A model generated the notes under the pieces. That model saw nothing but the letters and a program-made list of their open reading frames with translations. It did not search any database and had not been told where the DNA came from. 64,000 nt of DNA from Nectonema munidae. Its lineage: Eukaryota > Nematomorpha > Nectonematoida > Nectonematidae. The stretch covers positions 248,001 to 312,000 of the forward strand of contig JAUIRK010000677.1 in assembly GCA_030549495.1 (NCBI GenBank), written 5' to 3'. The translations under genes and the position numbers were made by a program. Positions 12,691 through 24,594 of the stretch are shown one piece after another; the stretch's first letter is position 1; every line of letters starts with the position of its first letter.

Positions 12691-13239
12691 TAATAAAAGA
12701 AAGAAGAGTATACTTTGAAGTTTTTTCATAACTTTGCTACGTAGTATTTTCAAGCATTTGATTGTTGCAATAATTTCACTTATATTTTTCTCAGTTTTAA
12801 TGTCTGCTAAAAAACGCACATATAATGAAGCTTTTCTCAAATTTGGTTTTAAAAGTATTATTCAAAACTCAGTTTTTAAACCCCAATGTGTTATTTGTAG
12901 TAAAGTTTTAACCCTATTAGTGCTGGGGGGCATTTTACGCCCCCCCCCTTGGCTAAAAAATTAATTGTAGAAAATTGGCTGAATCATATCCCTTCAAATT
13001 TTGTGACTTTTCCTAAAATCGCTAGCTGCATCTTTTGAAACCATTTTCATGGTAGTTGAATGACCCCTTCATGTCCAAAACTGTCAATCAAAATAAAAAA
13101 ATTTTATTTTTCAGCAAAATTTTGACATTATCTGTACTTAACCTTATAACTTAGGATCTATATTATATAATACCCTGGAAATTTATAATTATATACAGTT
13201 TAGAACGCATAACACTTTATATATTTAATTTTTTCAATA

Positions 13240-14400
13240 ATCATGGCTACTTTTTAGAAAATGTCAATCAAAATTTTGATTGATCAAAAATATATCTAAT
13301 AAAATATACTTTCAAATTTTACATAAAATATATCTTTTTATACTAAATCGGTCATGCTGTTTTCATTTCTGAACACATTTTTCACATTTAGAGGTTTTAA
13401 AATATCAGTCAAAATTTGCGGTTTACTCCTAAAAGCTATCTCCAAAAATATTCTATAAATTTTACATGAAATATTTGTTTTTATACCAAATCGATCATAC
13501 TGTTTTCATTTTTGAACTCATTTTTTACATTTAGGATTTGGAAATACCTATAAGTATTAATCAAATTTGCGGTTTACTTCTGAAAATTGTCTCCAAAAAT
13601 ATTTTCTTGAAATATATGTTTTAATACCAAATCAATCATGCTGGTTTCATTTCTGGACTAATTTTTTACGTTTAGGATGTGAAAATACCTATAAGTTTTA
13701 ATCAAATTTGCGGTTTACTTCTAAAAATTGTCTCCAAAAACATTCATTCAAATTTTACAATTAAATATATGTTTTTATACCAAATCAACCATGCTAGTTT
13801 CATTTATGGACTCAATTTTTGCAGTTTGAATTTGAAAATACATATAAGTATCAATTAAATTTGCGTTTAGTTCTAAAAATTTATAGCAAATATATCATGA
13901 TGATTTCATTTCTGAACACAGTTTTCGCATTTAGAGGTTTTACTGCTAGTGTCAATCAAATTTGCGGTTTATGTTTGAAAACTATATCCCAAAATATTCT
14001 CTCTAATTTTACATGAAATATATGTTTTTATACCAATTTGACCATGATAATTTTTATTTCTGAAATCATTTTTTGCATTTAGAGGTTTTAAATGTCTGAA
14101 AGTGTCAATAAATTTTCGATTTACGTCTAATGTCTGCAGAAATATTTTTGAAATTTAAATAAAATATGTGTTTTTATGCCAAATGGAAGATGCTGGTTTC
14201 ATTTTTGGACTCAGGTTTGGCATTTATGGTTTTAAAATATCTGAAAGCTTGAATAAGATTTGCGGTTTACTTCTAGATATTGTTTTCAAAAAAAATAAAA
14301 TATCTGTTTTATACCAAATCGACTATGCTTATTTTATTTCTGTACTGGATTTTGGATAATACGGTTAAAAAATATCTCGAAGTGGCAATGAATTAGTAAT
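13240..14400. repeat. degenerate ~100-150-bp tandem array, block A
   Basis: The marker tttgcggttta or a close variant recurs near 13413, 13565, 13707, 13859, 13960, 14112 and 14258. Spacing is about 142-152 bp, with one shorter interval of about 100 bp. Each unit also contains a variant of ataccaaatcgatcatgc and cattta(g)aggttttaaaata. A piece of this unit recurs inverted at about 20950-21080. Confidence 0.8.
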
Positions 14401-14439
14401 GTATGCCTGAAAAACAGTTCTGTAAAAAAATTTCAAACA

Positions 14440-15010
14440 ATGGCTGCATATTAGGTATATAGTAATATTTAAATTATTTTGTCAGGTTTGACTAATTTTT
14501 TATAAAAAAAAAAGGAATATAACCAGTAAACACAGCCTACTTGAAAATGGGTATATGTGTGTAAAAAACATTATAGATAAAAAGTTTCTTTTTTGAGATG
14601 AGTTGTCATATGTAAATCACTTTTTTGACAGGTTTGAATAATTTTCATAAAAAATGAATATCACCACTGAATTCAGCATATTTGAAAATGGGTATACATG
14701 TGTAAAAAACTTTATATACTTATTTAGATAAAAAGTTCCTTTTTAAGATGAGTTGTCACATTTAGATCAATTTTTTGACAGGTTTGATTGATTTTCATAA
14801 AAAATGAATATCACCACTGAATTCAGCATACTTGAAAAAGGGTATACATGTGTAAAAAACTTTATATACTTATTTAGATACAAAGTTCCTTTTTGAGATG
14901 AGCTGTCAAATATAAATCAATTTTTTGACAGGTTTGATTGATTTTGATAAAAATGGACATCACCACTGAATTCAGCATCGTTGAAATATATATGTAACAT
15001 TAAAAATATT
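14440..15010. repeat. ~148-bp tandem array, block B
   Basis: The marker gacaggtttgattgatttt or a variant recurs near 14482, 14627, 14775 and 14924, at about 145-149 bp. Units also share aatatcaccactgaattcag and aaaaactttatat. The same unit forms the longer array at 49470-50500, and single diverged units occur at about 28010-28210, 54910-54970 and, inverted, near 61000-61070. Confidence 0.9.
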
Positions 15011-16842
15011 TATAAAAACTTATTAATCTCAGAAAAATAGGGGGGGGGGGCACTTTACGCCCCCCCCAGCACTTGAGCGAACAAATTTTGCCCAGCACTA
15101 ATAGGGTTAAGCCATGAAAGTATGAAGCCAAGTAAATTGAAGCAACACTTCGAAACTGTTCATACCCAACACGCTGGTAAAAGTTTAAATTATTTTAAAC
15201 AAAAAGAAACATCTAAGAGCAAGCCGGATAGATTCAATTGGGCACTTGGCTGTGCAAAGTAAAGCCGCTCTAAAAGCATCTTTTAAAATTGCATTGAACA
15301 TTGCAAAAGCTAAGAAACCTCATATTATTGGTGAGGAATTGATAAAACCTTGTATCTTAGAAGCTGTTTCATCTGTTCTTGGGCAAAAACAAGCAGAAGA
15401 ATTAAAATCAATTTCTCTTTCAAATGACACTATCAGAAAGCGTATTTTTGATATGAGTGAAGATACACTAATACAAACAGTAAATGCAGTGAAGGCTAGT
15501 TCTTTTTATTCTTTGCAACTTGATGAGTCAACAGATGTTTCATCATGCTCCCAACTTTTGGTTTATGCTCGATATTTTGAAGAACAAGCTTTAAAAGAAG
15601 AATACTTGTTTTCTGAGCCATTAAGTACCACAGCTCGTGGAGAAGACGTTTTCAAAATTCTTGAAAGCTTTTTAGCAAAACATAGTTTAAGCTGGAAAAC
15701 GCTTGTTGGAGTATGTACTGACGGGGTTCCATCAATGATTGGCTATAAATCTGGGTTTAAAGCTCTCGTTAAAAAAACCGCACCCCACATCTCTTTCACT
15801 CACTGCATGATTCACCGCTATGCTTTAGCGATGAAAACTCTTCCGCCATCTCTTCGAGAAGTTTTGGATTTAGTTGTCAAGATTGTAAATCATATTAGAA
15901 AAAATGCTACAACTTCGAGAATTTTTAAAAATATGTGTGAAGAAATTGGTATGAATTTTTCAGTTCTTCTTCTGCACACAGAAGTGCGTTGGCTCTCGAG
16001 AGGTAACGTATTAAATAGATTTTTTCATATTCGAGAACCGCTATTAACATTATTAGAACAAGGGTCTTCTTCTAAATCTAAAGAAAATTTTTTTTAATTA
16101 AAATGAAGGATGAAGTACCTGTCTCCAAGGAAATCTTTCCTTTTCTCATATTATTTTAGATAAAATAGCAGGTTTTCAATCTAAAATCAATTTTTATCAA
16201 AATCAGATTAAAAATAATGAAATGAGCTTTTTTCATCAAATGACTTCTTTTCTAAGTTCTTCAACCCAAAAAGAATGTACTTTTTGTGATGAAATATTAG
16301 CTCACCTTGCACATGTCAACCAAGCAATAACGAATATTTTCCAAATATAAAGAATCATTTTAATGATGTTTGGATATTTAGACCTTTTTCGGTGAGCGAA
16401 AGTGCAATTGAGAATAGTGATATCTCTGCTAAGATTGAGTTTCTCCAAATTCGAGAAAACATTCAACTTAAACTTGATTTCAACGAACAATCACTTGCAA
16501 AGTTTTAGGCAAAATTGGAAACTGTTTACCCTGTTCTTTCGAAACGTGCCATGCAATTTTTAGTACAGTCCCCTTCAACTTATCGCTGCGAGACAGGATT
16601 TTTTGCCATGATGAGCTTAAAAACAAGTTCACGTAATAAGCTTGTTATTGATGCCGACATGAGATGTTGCTTATCAAACATTGTGCCGTGTTTTGAATTT
16701 TTTTTATCTGATAAACAGTACCAACCTTCTCATTAATATATATATTTAGTATTGTTTTTGAAATTTTTTTTGTCTTTTTTATTTTTATTAAAGAACAAGG
16801 AAACATTTTTTCTTACTGAAAAAGAAAGTTAGTGTGCATGTT

Positions 16843-17108
<266 letters not shown>

Positions 17109-18190
17109 CGGTGTGTGTGTTGTTATGCTAAAAATAGGTCATGGGTATTGAATATTTAAGTCAAAATAAAGAACTTAATAAAATATAATTGTTTATTTAT
17201 AAAATCATTCAGTTAAAAAAGTTTTATTAAGAATATGATGTTTCAACAAAACATATAGTAAAAATAATTAAAAAAAACTTAAAGGGGGTCACAGCAAATT
17301 TTTAATTTTTAAAGGGGGTCACAATGACAAAAAGGTTAAGAACCACTGCCAGTCGAGCAATTCTCACTGTGGGAGTGTAAGAAACACGAACTCATTCAGA
17401 GTTCCTATCAAAGATTCCTTTGACGGTTTCACTACACGAAGGACATGCCCAAAGAAACTCAGCTGTCATAAGGCTATCCAAATCCTGAAATATGGGCGGG
17501 CACAAACCTCTGATTATCTTGGATAAGCCTTTCAACTCCTTTTCTCGGTTTGCTCATCCATCCATGTGTCAAGAAAACTTCATCCAAGAAAAGATCATTC
17601 CTGCCTTGCGCAAACACTCTATTATTAAGCCCAGGATTATATCACCAACCTTCCTAATCCCCAAAAAGGACAACGCCATTAGGTTCATTCAAAACTTCAC
17701 CTTTTCTACAGATCTCTTCAAGAAAGAGAAACTTACTCTAGAAGGGGTGACTTCACTCCTGCATATCCCACACCGTTTTGGCTATACATGTCGCATAGAT
17801 CTAAAGAATGCGTTTTACGGCATTGGGATACACAAGTCTTATCAATCCTTATTCGGTTTCCGAATCAAGAGTAAAAATTTTGTTTTCCAAAGGCTGCCCA
17901 TGGGGGTAAATTTTGCACCTGGTATCCTTCAATTTACTCTGAAGAAAATGATAAAGGTCTTTTTAGAAAGCCAGGACTCCTGCCAAATAAAGATCTACAT
18001 TGATGACTTGCTCATCCTTGGGGAATCATACAATCAGACCTTGGAGACAACTCAAAACCTGATAAAGTTTCTGGCAAAGGAGTGTACTGTTACCGTAAAT
18101 TTCAAGAAGTATTAATCGTAAATACTTCTTCGTAAATTTATATTAAAAGTATTCTTCGTAAATTTCATTAATGTATTCCCTTGAGGAAAT

Positions 18191-18600
18191 ATGGACGGCT
18201 TTTCAAACCAATTTGCATTTACAATTGACATCTCTAACCGTAATGATAAAAAGCCATTCATTATCCTTGATTATAACAAATATAAAGGAGGAGTTGATTT
18301 GATGGATGGAATCTTAGAAGAGTTCACTACGAAAAGAAAAACAACAAGATGGCCTATGTTGTTAAACTATAACATTATTGATATTTCTTGACACAATGCT
18401 TTCATTTTGATGTGCAAAAATGGTTATAAGCTGAGCAGAAAACAGTTTTTAAGAAATTTGTCTTTTCAACTAGCACAAAAATTTGCTACGAAGAGATTCG
18501 AATGTCCAGGTTCAAGGAAGAATACTATATTGGCTGCAAGATTAGTTGGTTATTCCATGGATTTGACTTTGCCAAACACTGAGAATAACCCTTCTAAAAG
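18191..18600 (+). pseudogene. piggyBac transposase C-terminal part (copy 1)
   Basis: The frame reads KPFIILDYNKYKGGVDLMDG, then FTTKRKTTRWPMLLNYNIID, a strong match to the third catalytic Asp region (YN..KGGVD..D) of piggyBac/PGBD4 proteins. After a stop near 18390 it continues with NAFILMCKNG and a basic segment RKQFLRNLSFQLAQKF. The C-terminal cysteine finger lies beyond the hAT MITE at 18609-19075. Confidence 0.85.
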
Positions 18601-18608
18601 ACCTAGAA

Positions 18609-19075
18609 CAGTGGTTCCCAACTGGGGGTCCATGGACCCCTAGGGGTCCATAGAAGAATTTCAAGGGTTCCATGGAAATTCTACTTCAAACTACTTATGC
18701 TGAATCTCCTTTAAATACTTCTATTTTCCAAATCAATATAAATATATATATTTAGAGCTTTTTTAAATAAATATTTTCTTCCCTTTTTTAAAGTTTCATA
18801 TTTTGAATCTTTATATATCCTTTTTATTAGTTACAATATTTTTGAAAAATTTATATTTTAATTGGAAAAAATTTTTATTCACATTTTATGTCAGGCTTTA
18901 CGCATTCTCTGATTTCATATGAATAAGCATACGATTTAATCAGATGGCTAGAATCATTTTTTGCATAAAAATCTTTGATTAATTTTGTTGGCTCAAACTA
19001 TTCAGTTGTAGGGGTCCACAGGTAAAAAAGTGTCTGGAAAAGGAGGAACAGGATAAAAAAGGTTGGGAACCACTG
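18609..19075. mobile_element. hAT MITE with perfect 8-bp target duplication, inside piggyBac copy 1
   Basis: The ends are CAGTGGTTCCCAACTGGGGG on the left and, reverse-complemented, CAGTGGTTCCCAACCTTTTT on the right. The flanks are acctagaa at 18601-18608 and acctagaa at 19076-19083. It is 467 bp long and non-coding. Its left end resembles those of the larger hAT element at 12199 and of the single right end at 48056, so these belong to related families. Confidence 0.95.
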
Positions 19076-19104
19076 ACCTAGAAGATGAGTCGTATGCAAG
19101 AAAT

Positions 19105-19192
19105 GAAGTAGGTCTACCTGTGATAAATGCAAAGATGTAATATGTCCTCTTCATCGTAAGAGTGTTAAAAAAGAACTTTGCTTACATTGTTA
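19105..19192 (+). pseudogene. piggyBac C-terminal cysteine finger (copy 1)
   Basis: The frame gives TCDKCKDVICPLHRKSVKK and ELCLHC followed by a stop. This Cys/His pattern (CxxC, CxxH, CxxHC) is the cross-brace finger at the C-terminus of many piggyBac transposases. It fits the 18191-18600 fragment once the MITE between them is removed. Confidence 0.85.
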
Positions 19193-19343
19193 GTTTTAAT
19201 AAACTTCATAACTTTCTCATTATATTCTTTTATATGAAGATACTGTAAATTTTCATTTAATTTTTCATTAAAACAGCGTGTGTATAAAATGTTCACCGAA
19301 AAACAACAGTGTAGCAAAAAATCAATATACTTTTGAGGGTTAA

Positions 19344-19900
19344 AATTTTAAAAGTGAAATTAAAGGGGAACTAGTTATCTATACAAGTAGGGAGTGCCCA
19401 ATTATCCTACTTTATTTGTTAATTGGTTGAACAACTATTTAGTTAGTGTCATCTTCTGCGGTTAATCTTTAGCCCTTCTTATATATTCACGTAGGAGAGA
19501 GAGGGAATTTGGACTCCCTTTGGAAACATTTGCTAGAAGAGAGTGCACTCGTTCGCCTTTCTTTGTGTGGAGGTGAGTAGAAGAAGCTGGTGCTCCAAGA
19601 TTCTTTAAATTGGAAAGAAGAGTGTGCTTAGGACGTATTGAACACGCTCATTTGAAATAAACGTAATTCTCTAATAATAGAGATATCAAAGGCAAGCTAA
19701 AATTCTTTGTCAATAATTACCTCTACAACTAATATTCCAAAATAATAGAAAAGGGAATATTCCTCCTTCATTGTAAAAGTATCGATGTTGTTTTCACACT
19801 TTTGAGTTGCGCTGTCCTCAAACATATCAGTACAGGTTATCAATTGTGATAAAATAGGAAGACGCGAAACGAACTATTCTACACTACTTTGTATTCCATT
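19344..19900. other. non-coding stretch
   Basis: No coding homology was found. A splice-donor-like AGGTGAGTA is at 19571-19579 within a moderately G-rich segment, but no exon frame that I recognise precedes it. Confidence 0.3.
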
Positions 19901-19908
19901 GTGTAAAG

Positions 19909-20275
19909 CAGAGTTGTCCGAGCTTTTTGCCGCGGGCACACCTATAAATAAGGGCTGGGTTTGTTTTTTTACCAATTTACTATTATCATTTTTTTTAAAT
20001 AGTCAGCTACCCTTGAAAATAAAGAAAAATTAATTATACATGCGTAAAATATATTAAATATTTTCATATAAATTATGTGTTAGGATTGGTATTTTCAATA
20101 ATAATTAATGTAAGGTGGAGTTCATGGGTCACAGTAGCGTATGATCGTGTCTTGCTTTATATCACTCTGATTCAAAAGACGCGGAAATGCACAAGGTTTC
20201 AAAAGAGGCATTGGACTGCATTTGAGAATACGGAAAGCCACATGCAGCTTGCGGGCCGTAATTTGGACGACACTG
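19909..20275. mobile_element. hAT-like MITE with near-perfect 8-bp duplication
   Basis: The left end reads CAGAGTTGTCCGAGCTTTTT and the right end, reverse-complemented, reads CAGTGTCGTCCAAATTACGG. Both soon contain GCCCGC or GCGGGC-type motifs. The flanks are gtgtaaag (19901-19908) and gtgtaatg (20276-20283). It is 367 bp long and has no transposase. Confidence 0.85.
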
Positions 20276-20299
20276 GTGTAATGGACGAGAGAAAAATTA

Positions 20300-20375
20300 G
20301 AGTCAAAAAATGGCGCTAAATTTATTATTTTTTGAGTATTTGGAGTCGGAGTCTAAGGCGGATTTTCTTAAGTAC
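20300..20375. repeat. dispersed 'ggagtcggagtc' repeat, copy 1
   Basis: The stretch tggcgctaaatttatta followed by gagtatttggagtcggagtc recurs at about 36990-37035, with gagccggagtc. A shorter related piece, ggagtcggagcctgaaag, lies near 31655. This looks like a short dispersed repeat family. Confidence 0.6.
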
Positions 20376-20639
20376 TTAGACCCTGCTTGTAAATTCAAAA
20401 AGTCCTATTTTAAAGATTAGAAAAGAAAAACAAACGGACTCTTTCCTTTGTCGTTCATATTAAGTAGAGAAATTGAAAACAATTAAAGGTCAACTGTGTA
20501 AGTCCATCACTTGTTTACTTATTTTGTTTTATAATAGCTTTGTTATTCACTCATTTTGAAGTAAAATTCTTTGTCTGGGAAAACTACTTTGTTACTAGGT
20601 AATGTCCTAAACTTCTACTTTTACTTATTTGAAATAGTC

Positions 20640-20930
20640 GAATAACTACGATGTTTCTCATTTTTCAACTCATATATTTTAACTTGATATCATGGTAATG
20701 CATCTTACTTGAGCTACAATGCGTGTAAAAAAATGAGATAGTCTTTTATTAATGATATTATTATTATAAACTTAAAGTAGATATCTTTTTATATTTATTA
20801 CAAAATAATATTGAATTTAAACAAAAAACACAAGTATGTATAAAAAATGATTTCTCTATTTTTTAATTATTAAATTTGGACAAGAAACGGAGCTACCTGC
20901 TCAAGCGAGTCACAGGCTACTTCAACTGGC
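20640..20930. repeat. dispersed repeat, inverted copy at 45.45-45.62 kb
   Basis: Reverse-complementing about 20760-20930 gives gtgactcgcttgagcag, then taataattaaaaaatag and ttcaatattattttgtaata. The same series occurs at 45450-45590. The function and family are unknown. Confidence 0.65.
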
Positions 20931-20949
20931 ACAATTTTCAGGCGAAAAC

Positions 20950-21080
20950 CGCAAATTTGATTGATATTTTCATAAATTTTCACACCCTAATAGAGAAAAC
21001 TGAGAAGAGAAATCAACACGGTCGATTTGGTATAAAAAATTAATTTCATTTAAAATTTGAATGAATATTTTCGTAAAATT
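20950..21080 (-). repeat. single inverted unit of the block-A tandem repeat
   Basis: The sequence contains accgcaaatttgattgatat and cggtcgatttggtataaaaa, reverse complements of the tcaaatttgcggt and ataccaaatcgatc markers in the array at 13240-14400. Confidence 0.7.
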
Positions 21081-21700
21081 CCTTTGTCTTCTCCCAAGAC
21101 TTCTTTTCCTTTTCTTGATCAAAATTCAATATCTAAAAAAAAAGCTGCGCGAGTTAAAATTTTGATTTTATGTATTTTTTCAGCGTTTTTTTAGTTTGCT
21201 TTTTAAAACAAATATTTCACCCCTCTTGGTTCAATATAAAACATTAATAATAATAATAACTATTTTACAACATTTTATAAAATAGAGAATATTTAAAAGA
21301 AATTTTTGAGTTTGAAACCTTGAAAGCATATAATTTATCAACCAACTTTTTTCATAATAGATTAACTAGTGAAGAAATATGTGAACTGATAATTTTGGAA
21401 AAGTCACCCTCGCAAGATTTAAATTTTTATATACGCTAAAAGACCAAAAAAGGCCTCATCGGCCCTCGTCTAAAATTTAAATGTTACCCAACTTTTAACC
21501 ATGTATTATAAAAAAAAATAGTAAAAGTAATCTCAGAAATTAAAAATTACAATGTCGACGCAAAATTTCTGAATATTTTTTTCGAGTATGTCATAAATAT
21601 GTTACAGTTGCTCAATATCATTGTGGGCGTGTACAATTTCCTCTCAGATTTGAATCGAAGTTATAAATTACGTACGCAATAGACGCGTAATAAATGAATA

Positions 21701-21785
21701 CTCCGTCATCCCACGATTCTTATTTCTCCGTCATCCCACGTTTCTTATTTCTCCGTCATCCCGCGTTTCTTATTTCCCGTTTCTC
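21701..21785. repeat. 25-bp tandem repeat, three units
   Basis: The unit ccgtcatcccacgtttctta plus tttct is repeated three times with small changes, followed by a partial unit. It lies just before the transposase start of piggyBac copy 2. Confidence 0.85.
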
Positions 21786-21881
21786 CAATTGTGCTTCATT
21801 TTTCAAATTGTGCTTCATTCCCTGTTTCTCTTTTCTCCGTTATCGCCCTTCTTTTTGATAGGTATCTGTTTTTTTCTCACT

Positions 21882-24010
21882 ATGGGTACAGACTCTGAAT
21901 ATATATCTCCTGATGGAACCACTTATACTACTACTATACCTATTGCCGTAGGAAGACCAAGATCGCTGAATCAAAGAAATATATCTTCAAACCCTTCTGG
22001 TCCAAAATTAGAAGCAAAAAACTTAAGCGATCCATACTCAATGTGGAAACTTTTTTTTACTTATGATTTAGTTTTAGAGATCCTAACTACAAATTTTATC
22101 AGACAAAATATAGAAGGAAATAACGATATTTCTACCGATGTGGTTTCCTTTGCTTCATCTTTCTGCATTGATAAACTTTTGCTTATATTGCTTGCCTCTA
22201 CCAAATGGGAATAAATCACGATCAAAAAGTTTCGATACAAAAATTGTTTTCGCAAAAAAATTCTTTTTTTTTGTAAAAGCTGTTCTTACTAGAAATGATT
22301 TTAAATTACGATTTGACAACCCTGACCAGAGACACAGAAACGGATAAAATTGCTTCTATAAGGATTATACACCACTATTTCAATAAAGTTTTCACTAAGT
22401 AAGATCATGCTTTTCAAGATGTGACATCACTCATAGAAACACAAATACGAACAAATATGCAAACAGGGACAAATAGCTATACACACAAGCACACAAGCAC
22501 ACGCATACACAAACATAAATGTACATACAAATGCAAGCACACAATCATACATACACAAACACAACTGAACACACCGACACGTATTACTACTTACACAAAG
22601 AGAGGTACAGAGCGCTGCAGGGAGTGAATTTTTAGGTCGTTCGGGAAGATGCTCTCTGGCGGGAAACAGGGCGGGTCGGGAAACAATTTTCTCAATGATC
22701 AAATATAAAAGTATTTCATGAAACAAAAAGATGAAATAAACTTCTTTATTTAAGCTAATTTTTAATAATTCCTTATTTTGCCGAACAAAAATTGACATGC
22801 AACCAAAACGAATTTTTTCTTCAGTATTATTTCATATTGAAATCATGTTGAGAAGTAAATAATGCATATGTTTACAAAAAGATTATGTAAATAATGTATA
22901 TATTTGCAGAATATGAACGATCAAAATTTCTATCCATTCCCGAATAACGGAGATAAAACCTTCCCGCTAGGCTCTGACACATACAAAAATTATCTCTCGT
23001 AATTTTAGGTATTGGACTCCTAACCAGTATGTTACCGTTGATGAGCAAGTTTTGAGATACCGAGGAAATTGTCCAATCAAAATTTTTGCCCAAGGAAACC
23101 TGGCAAGTGGAGGATCAAATTTTACCACCGAAACGACTCCCGAACCGTTTTATCGACTGAAATTTACATCTCGAAACTATAGTGATTCCAATTTTTTCAT
23201 AGGTGTCGAAGTAACAAAGCGTTTAGTTTTGAACTCTTCAATTCCCAGGGGAACAGGTATAATATGTGATCGATTTTTTATAGACCACAAACTATGTTCT
23301 TGGGGTATACAACATTCATAAACTTTTCTTGGTACATTGAATTCATCTAGATTCTAGAAGGTGTGTTCCTCAAATTAAAAAAAAATATATCTAAGCCAAG
23401 AAGGTCTTGATGAATGTGAATCTTGAGTGGTATATAGTGATTGCTCTTCTTTAGTTGCAAACATTCCCAAAAAGCACACTCGTATCAATTTCAAAGCCGT
23501 TCTCATAATAAGCAGTCATCACTTTGGCCCAATCTCATTTTGTGGAGAAAGAAAAAAAACCCGAGTCGATGGTTGTCTATAATCAGTACTAGTGTGGAGT
23601 AGACAAAGTAAATCAAATGTGCCGAAATTTCACAACATACAGGTCCAAGCGAAGATGGCCAGTAGCTGTGTTTTGTAACTATTTGGACATGGCTGCTCTA
23701 AACACTTCAGTAATCGTTATGAATAACTGTCCATAATTATATTCTTCCAGATGTGGAGGTAGAAAAGAAATAATAAATTTCCTGTTTTCAACCTGCAGAT
23801 AATGCAATGGAAATGAGAGTCAATGTACATCTATCCCAAGAGAAGTACGCATAATTTTAAGTCTCTTTGGATATAAGAGACAATTGCAAGAGATCGTCTA
23901 CAAGAGGTCCATGCATAATGTGCAAACCATTCGAAAAATTTTCCAAAGTTGCACATCTTGCAGACATGATTTGCAAGGAGCATTCAGAAATTATATGCAA
24001 AGATCGTAAA
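21882..24010 (+). pseudogene. piggyBac transposase (copy 2), broken
   Basis: The N-terminal part begins MGTDSEYISPDGTTY and contains DPYSMWKLFFTYDLVLEILT, matching the start of the piggyBac core. At 23010-23320 come YWTPNQYVTVDEQVLRYRG and TGIICDRFFIDHKLCSWGIQ, the DEQ segment and the ICD catalytic segment. At 23575-23740 there is VDKVNQMCRNFTTYRSKRRW, then AVFCNYLDMAALN, the third Asp region. At 23890-24000, RSTRGPCIMCKPFEKF with later Cys and His gives the C-terminal finger. Stops, frame changes and a non-coding middle show that it is dead. Confidence 0.88.
22440..22590. repeat. imperfect CA-rich tract
   Basis: Repeated acacaagc, acacac and atacacaaac units form a low-complexity stretch. 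Open frames through it are compositional artefacts. Confidence 0.8.
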
Positions 24011-24594
24011 CTAACTATGTTGTAATGCTTGGTTTTTCTCTACTTGCTTGCTATTATATAAAATATAACTTTTTGTGCAATATCAAATAACTTTTTTAAT
24101 GGGCCTGATAGGCCCAAAAAAACCTTTTAAAGTCTACATTTAAAAAAATTAATCTTAAATAAATTATTTTATACAAAAAAATTTTTGATAACTCATAATA
24201 ATATAAATACCCTTTTCCTTGATTTTCATGTTGCTCATATTTAAAAATTACTCATTATTTGTGTCAACATTTACTCGAAGTGGAGCTGGGTTAGGAACAG
24301 AAAAGAGTGATAAATACCAGGAAAGCAAATGGAAAAAACTCGCTATCACAAATTTTGGAAGCCGTCTTTTTTCCAATGAAAAATCTGAAAGAGTGAATTT
24401 AAAGGACGTTTAAGATTGTAAATCTCTTCTAGATTTACAAAAATGGTTACCTTAGAATTTTTTGTATTTAATTTTGCATGAATCTAAAATTTTTGGGGAA
24501 CAAAACAATTTCAATAATTCTTTATCTTTCGACTTTCATAGGTGTGCTATATTTGCCCGGTTACGTTAAATTGCCCCAACGACCTTTTTTGGAG

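Larger units (their letters stand above)
12909..15108. mobile_element. TTAA-flanked piggyBac-like non-autonomous element inside the hAT BED finger
   Basis: The ends are perfect inverted copies of CCCTATTAGTGCTGGG, each preceded outside by TTAA, the hallmark target of piggyBac elements. Both ends also carry a G-run/C-run pair around ca(t/c)tttacg. The insertion falls in the TTAA of the hAT codons for K-V-L-S, between the Cys pair and the His pair of the BED finger. The interior has no transposase. It consists of two blocks of degenerate ~148-bp tandem repeats. A related array stands next to a piggyBac transposase at 49.5-51.5 kb. Confidence 0.9.
12800..16735 (+). pseudogene. hAT transposase with N-terminal BED zinc finger, broken
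   Basis: The start MSAKKRTYNEAFLKFGF precedes CVIC at about 12887-12898. After the inserted element the frame resumes with SHESMKPSKLKQHFETVHTQH, giving the two BED His. The core (15246-16097) has LDESTDVSSC (first catalytic Asp), VGVCTDGVPSMIG (second Asp), THCMIHRYALAMK and TEVRWLSRGNVL, as in FAM200/ZBED5-type hAT proteins. The C-terminal dimerisation segment at 16540-16735 has STYRCETGFFAMMSLKTSSR. The part between about 16098 and 16514 is disrupted by stops, and there is a frame change near 15240. Close relatives were domesticated in other animals, but this copy is dead. Confidence 0.9.
21440..24130 (+). mobile_element. piggyBac copy 2, decayed
   Basis: Fragments of a piggyBac transposase lie in order between 21882 and 24010. 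Short palindromes sit near both presumed ends: GGCCTCATCGGCC at 21452 and GGGCCTGATAGGCCC at 24101, in similar A-rich settings, and they may be subterminal transposase sites. Exact TTAA ends could not be fixed. The middle (about 22220-22990) lacks recognisable coding sequence and contains a CA-rich tract and a G-rich block near 22620-22690. Confidence 0.65.
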
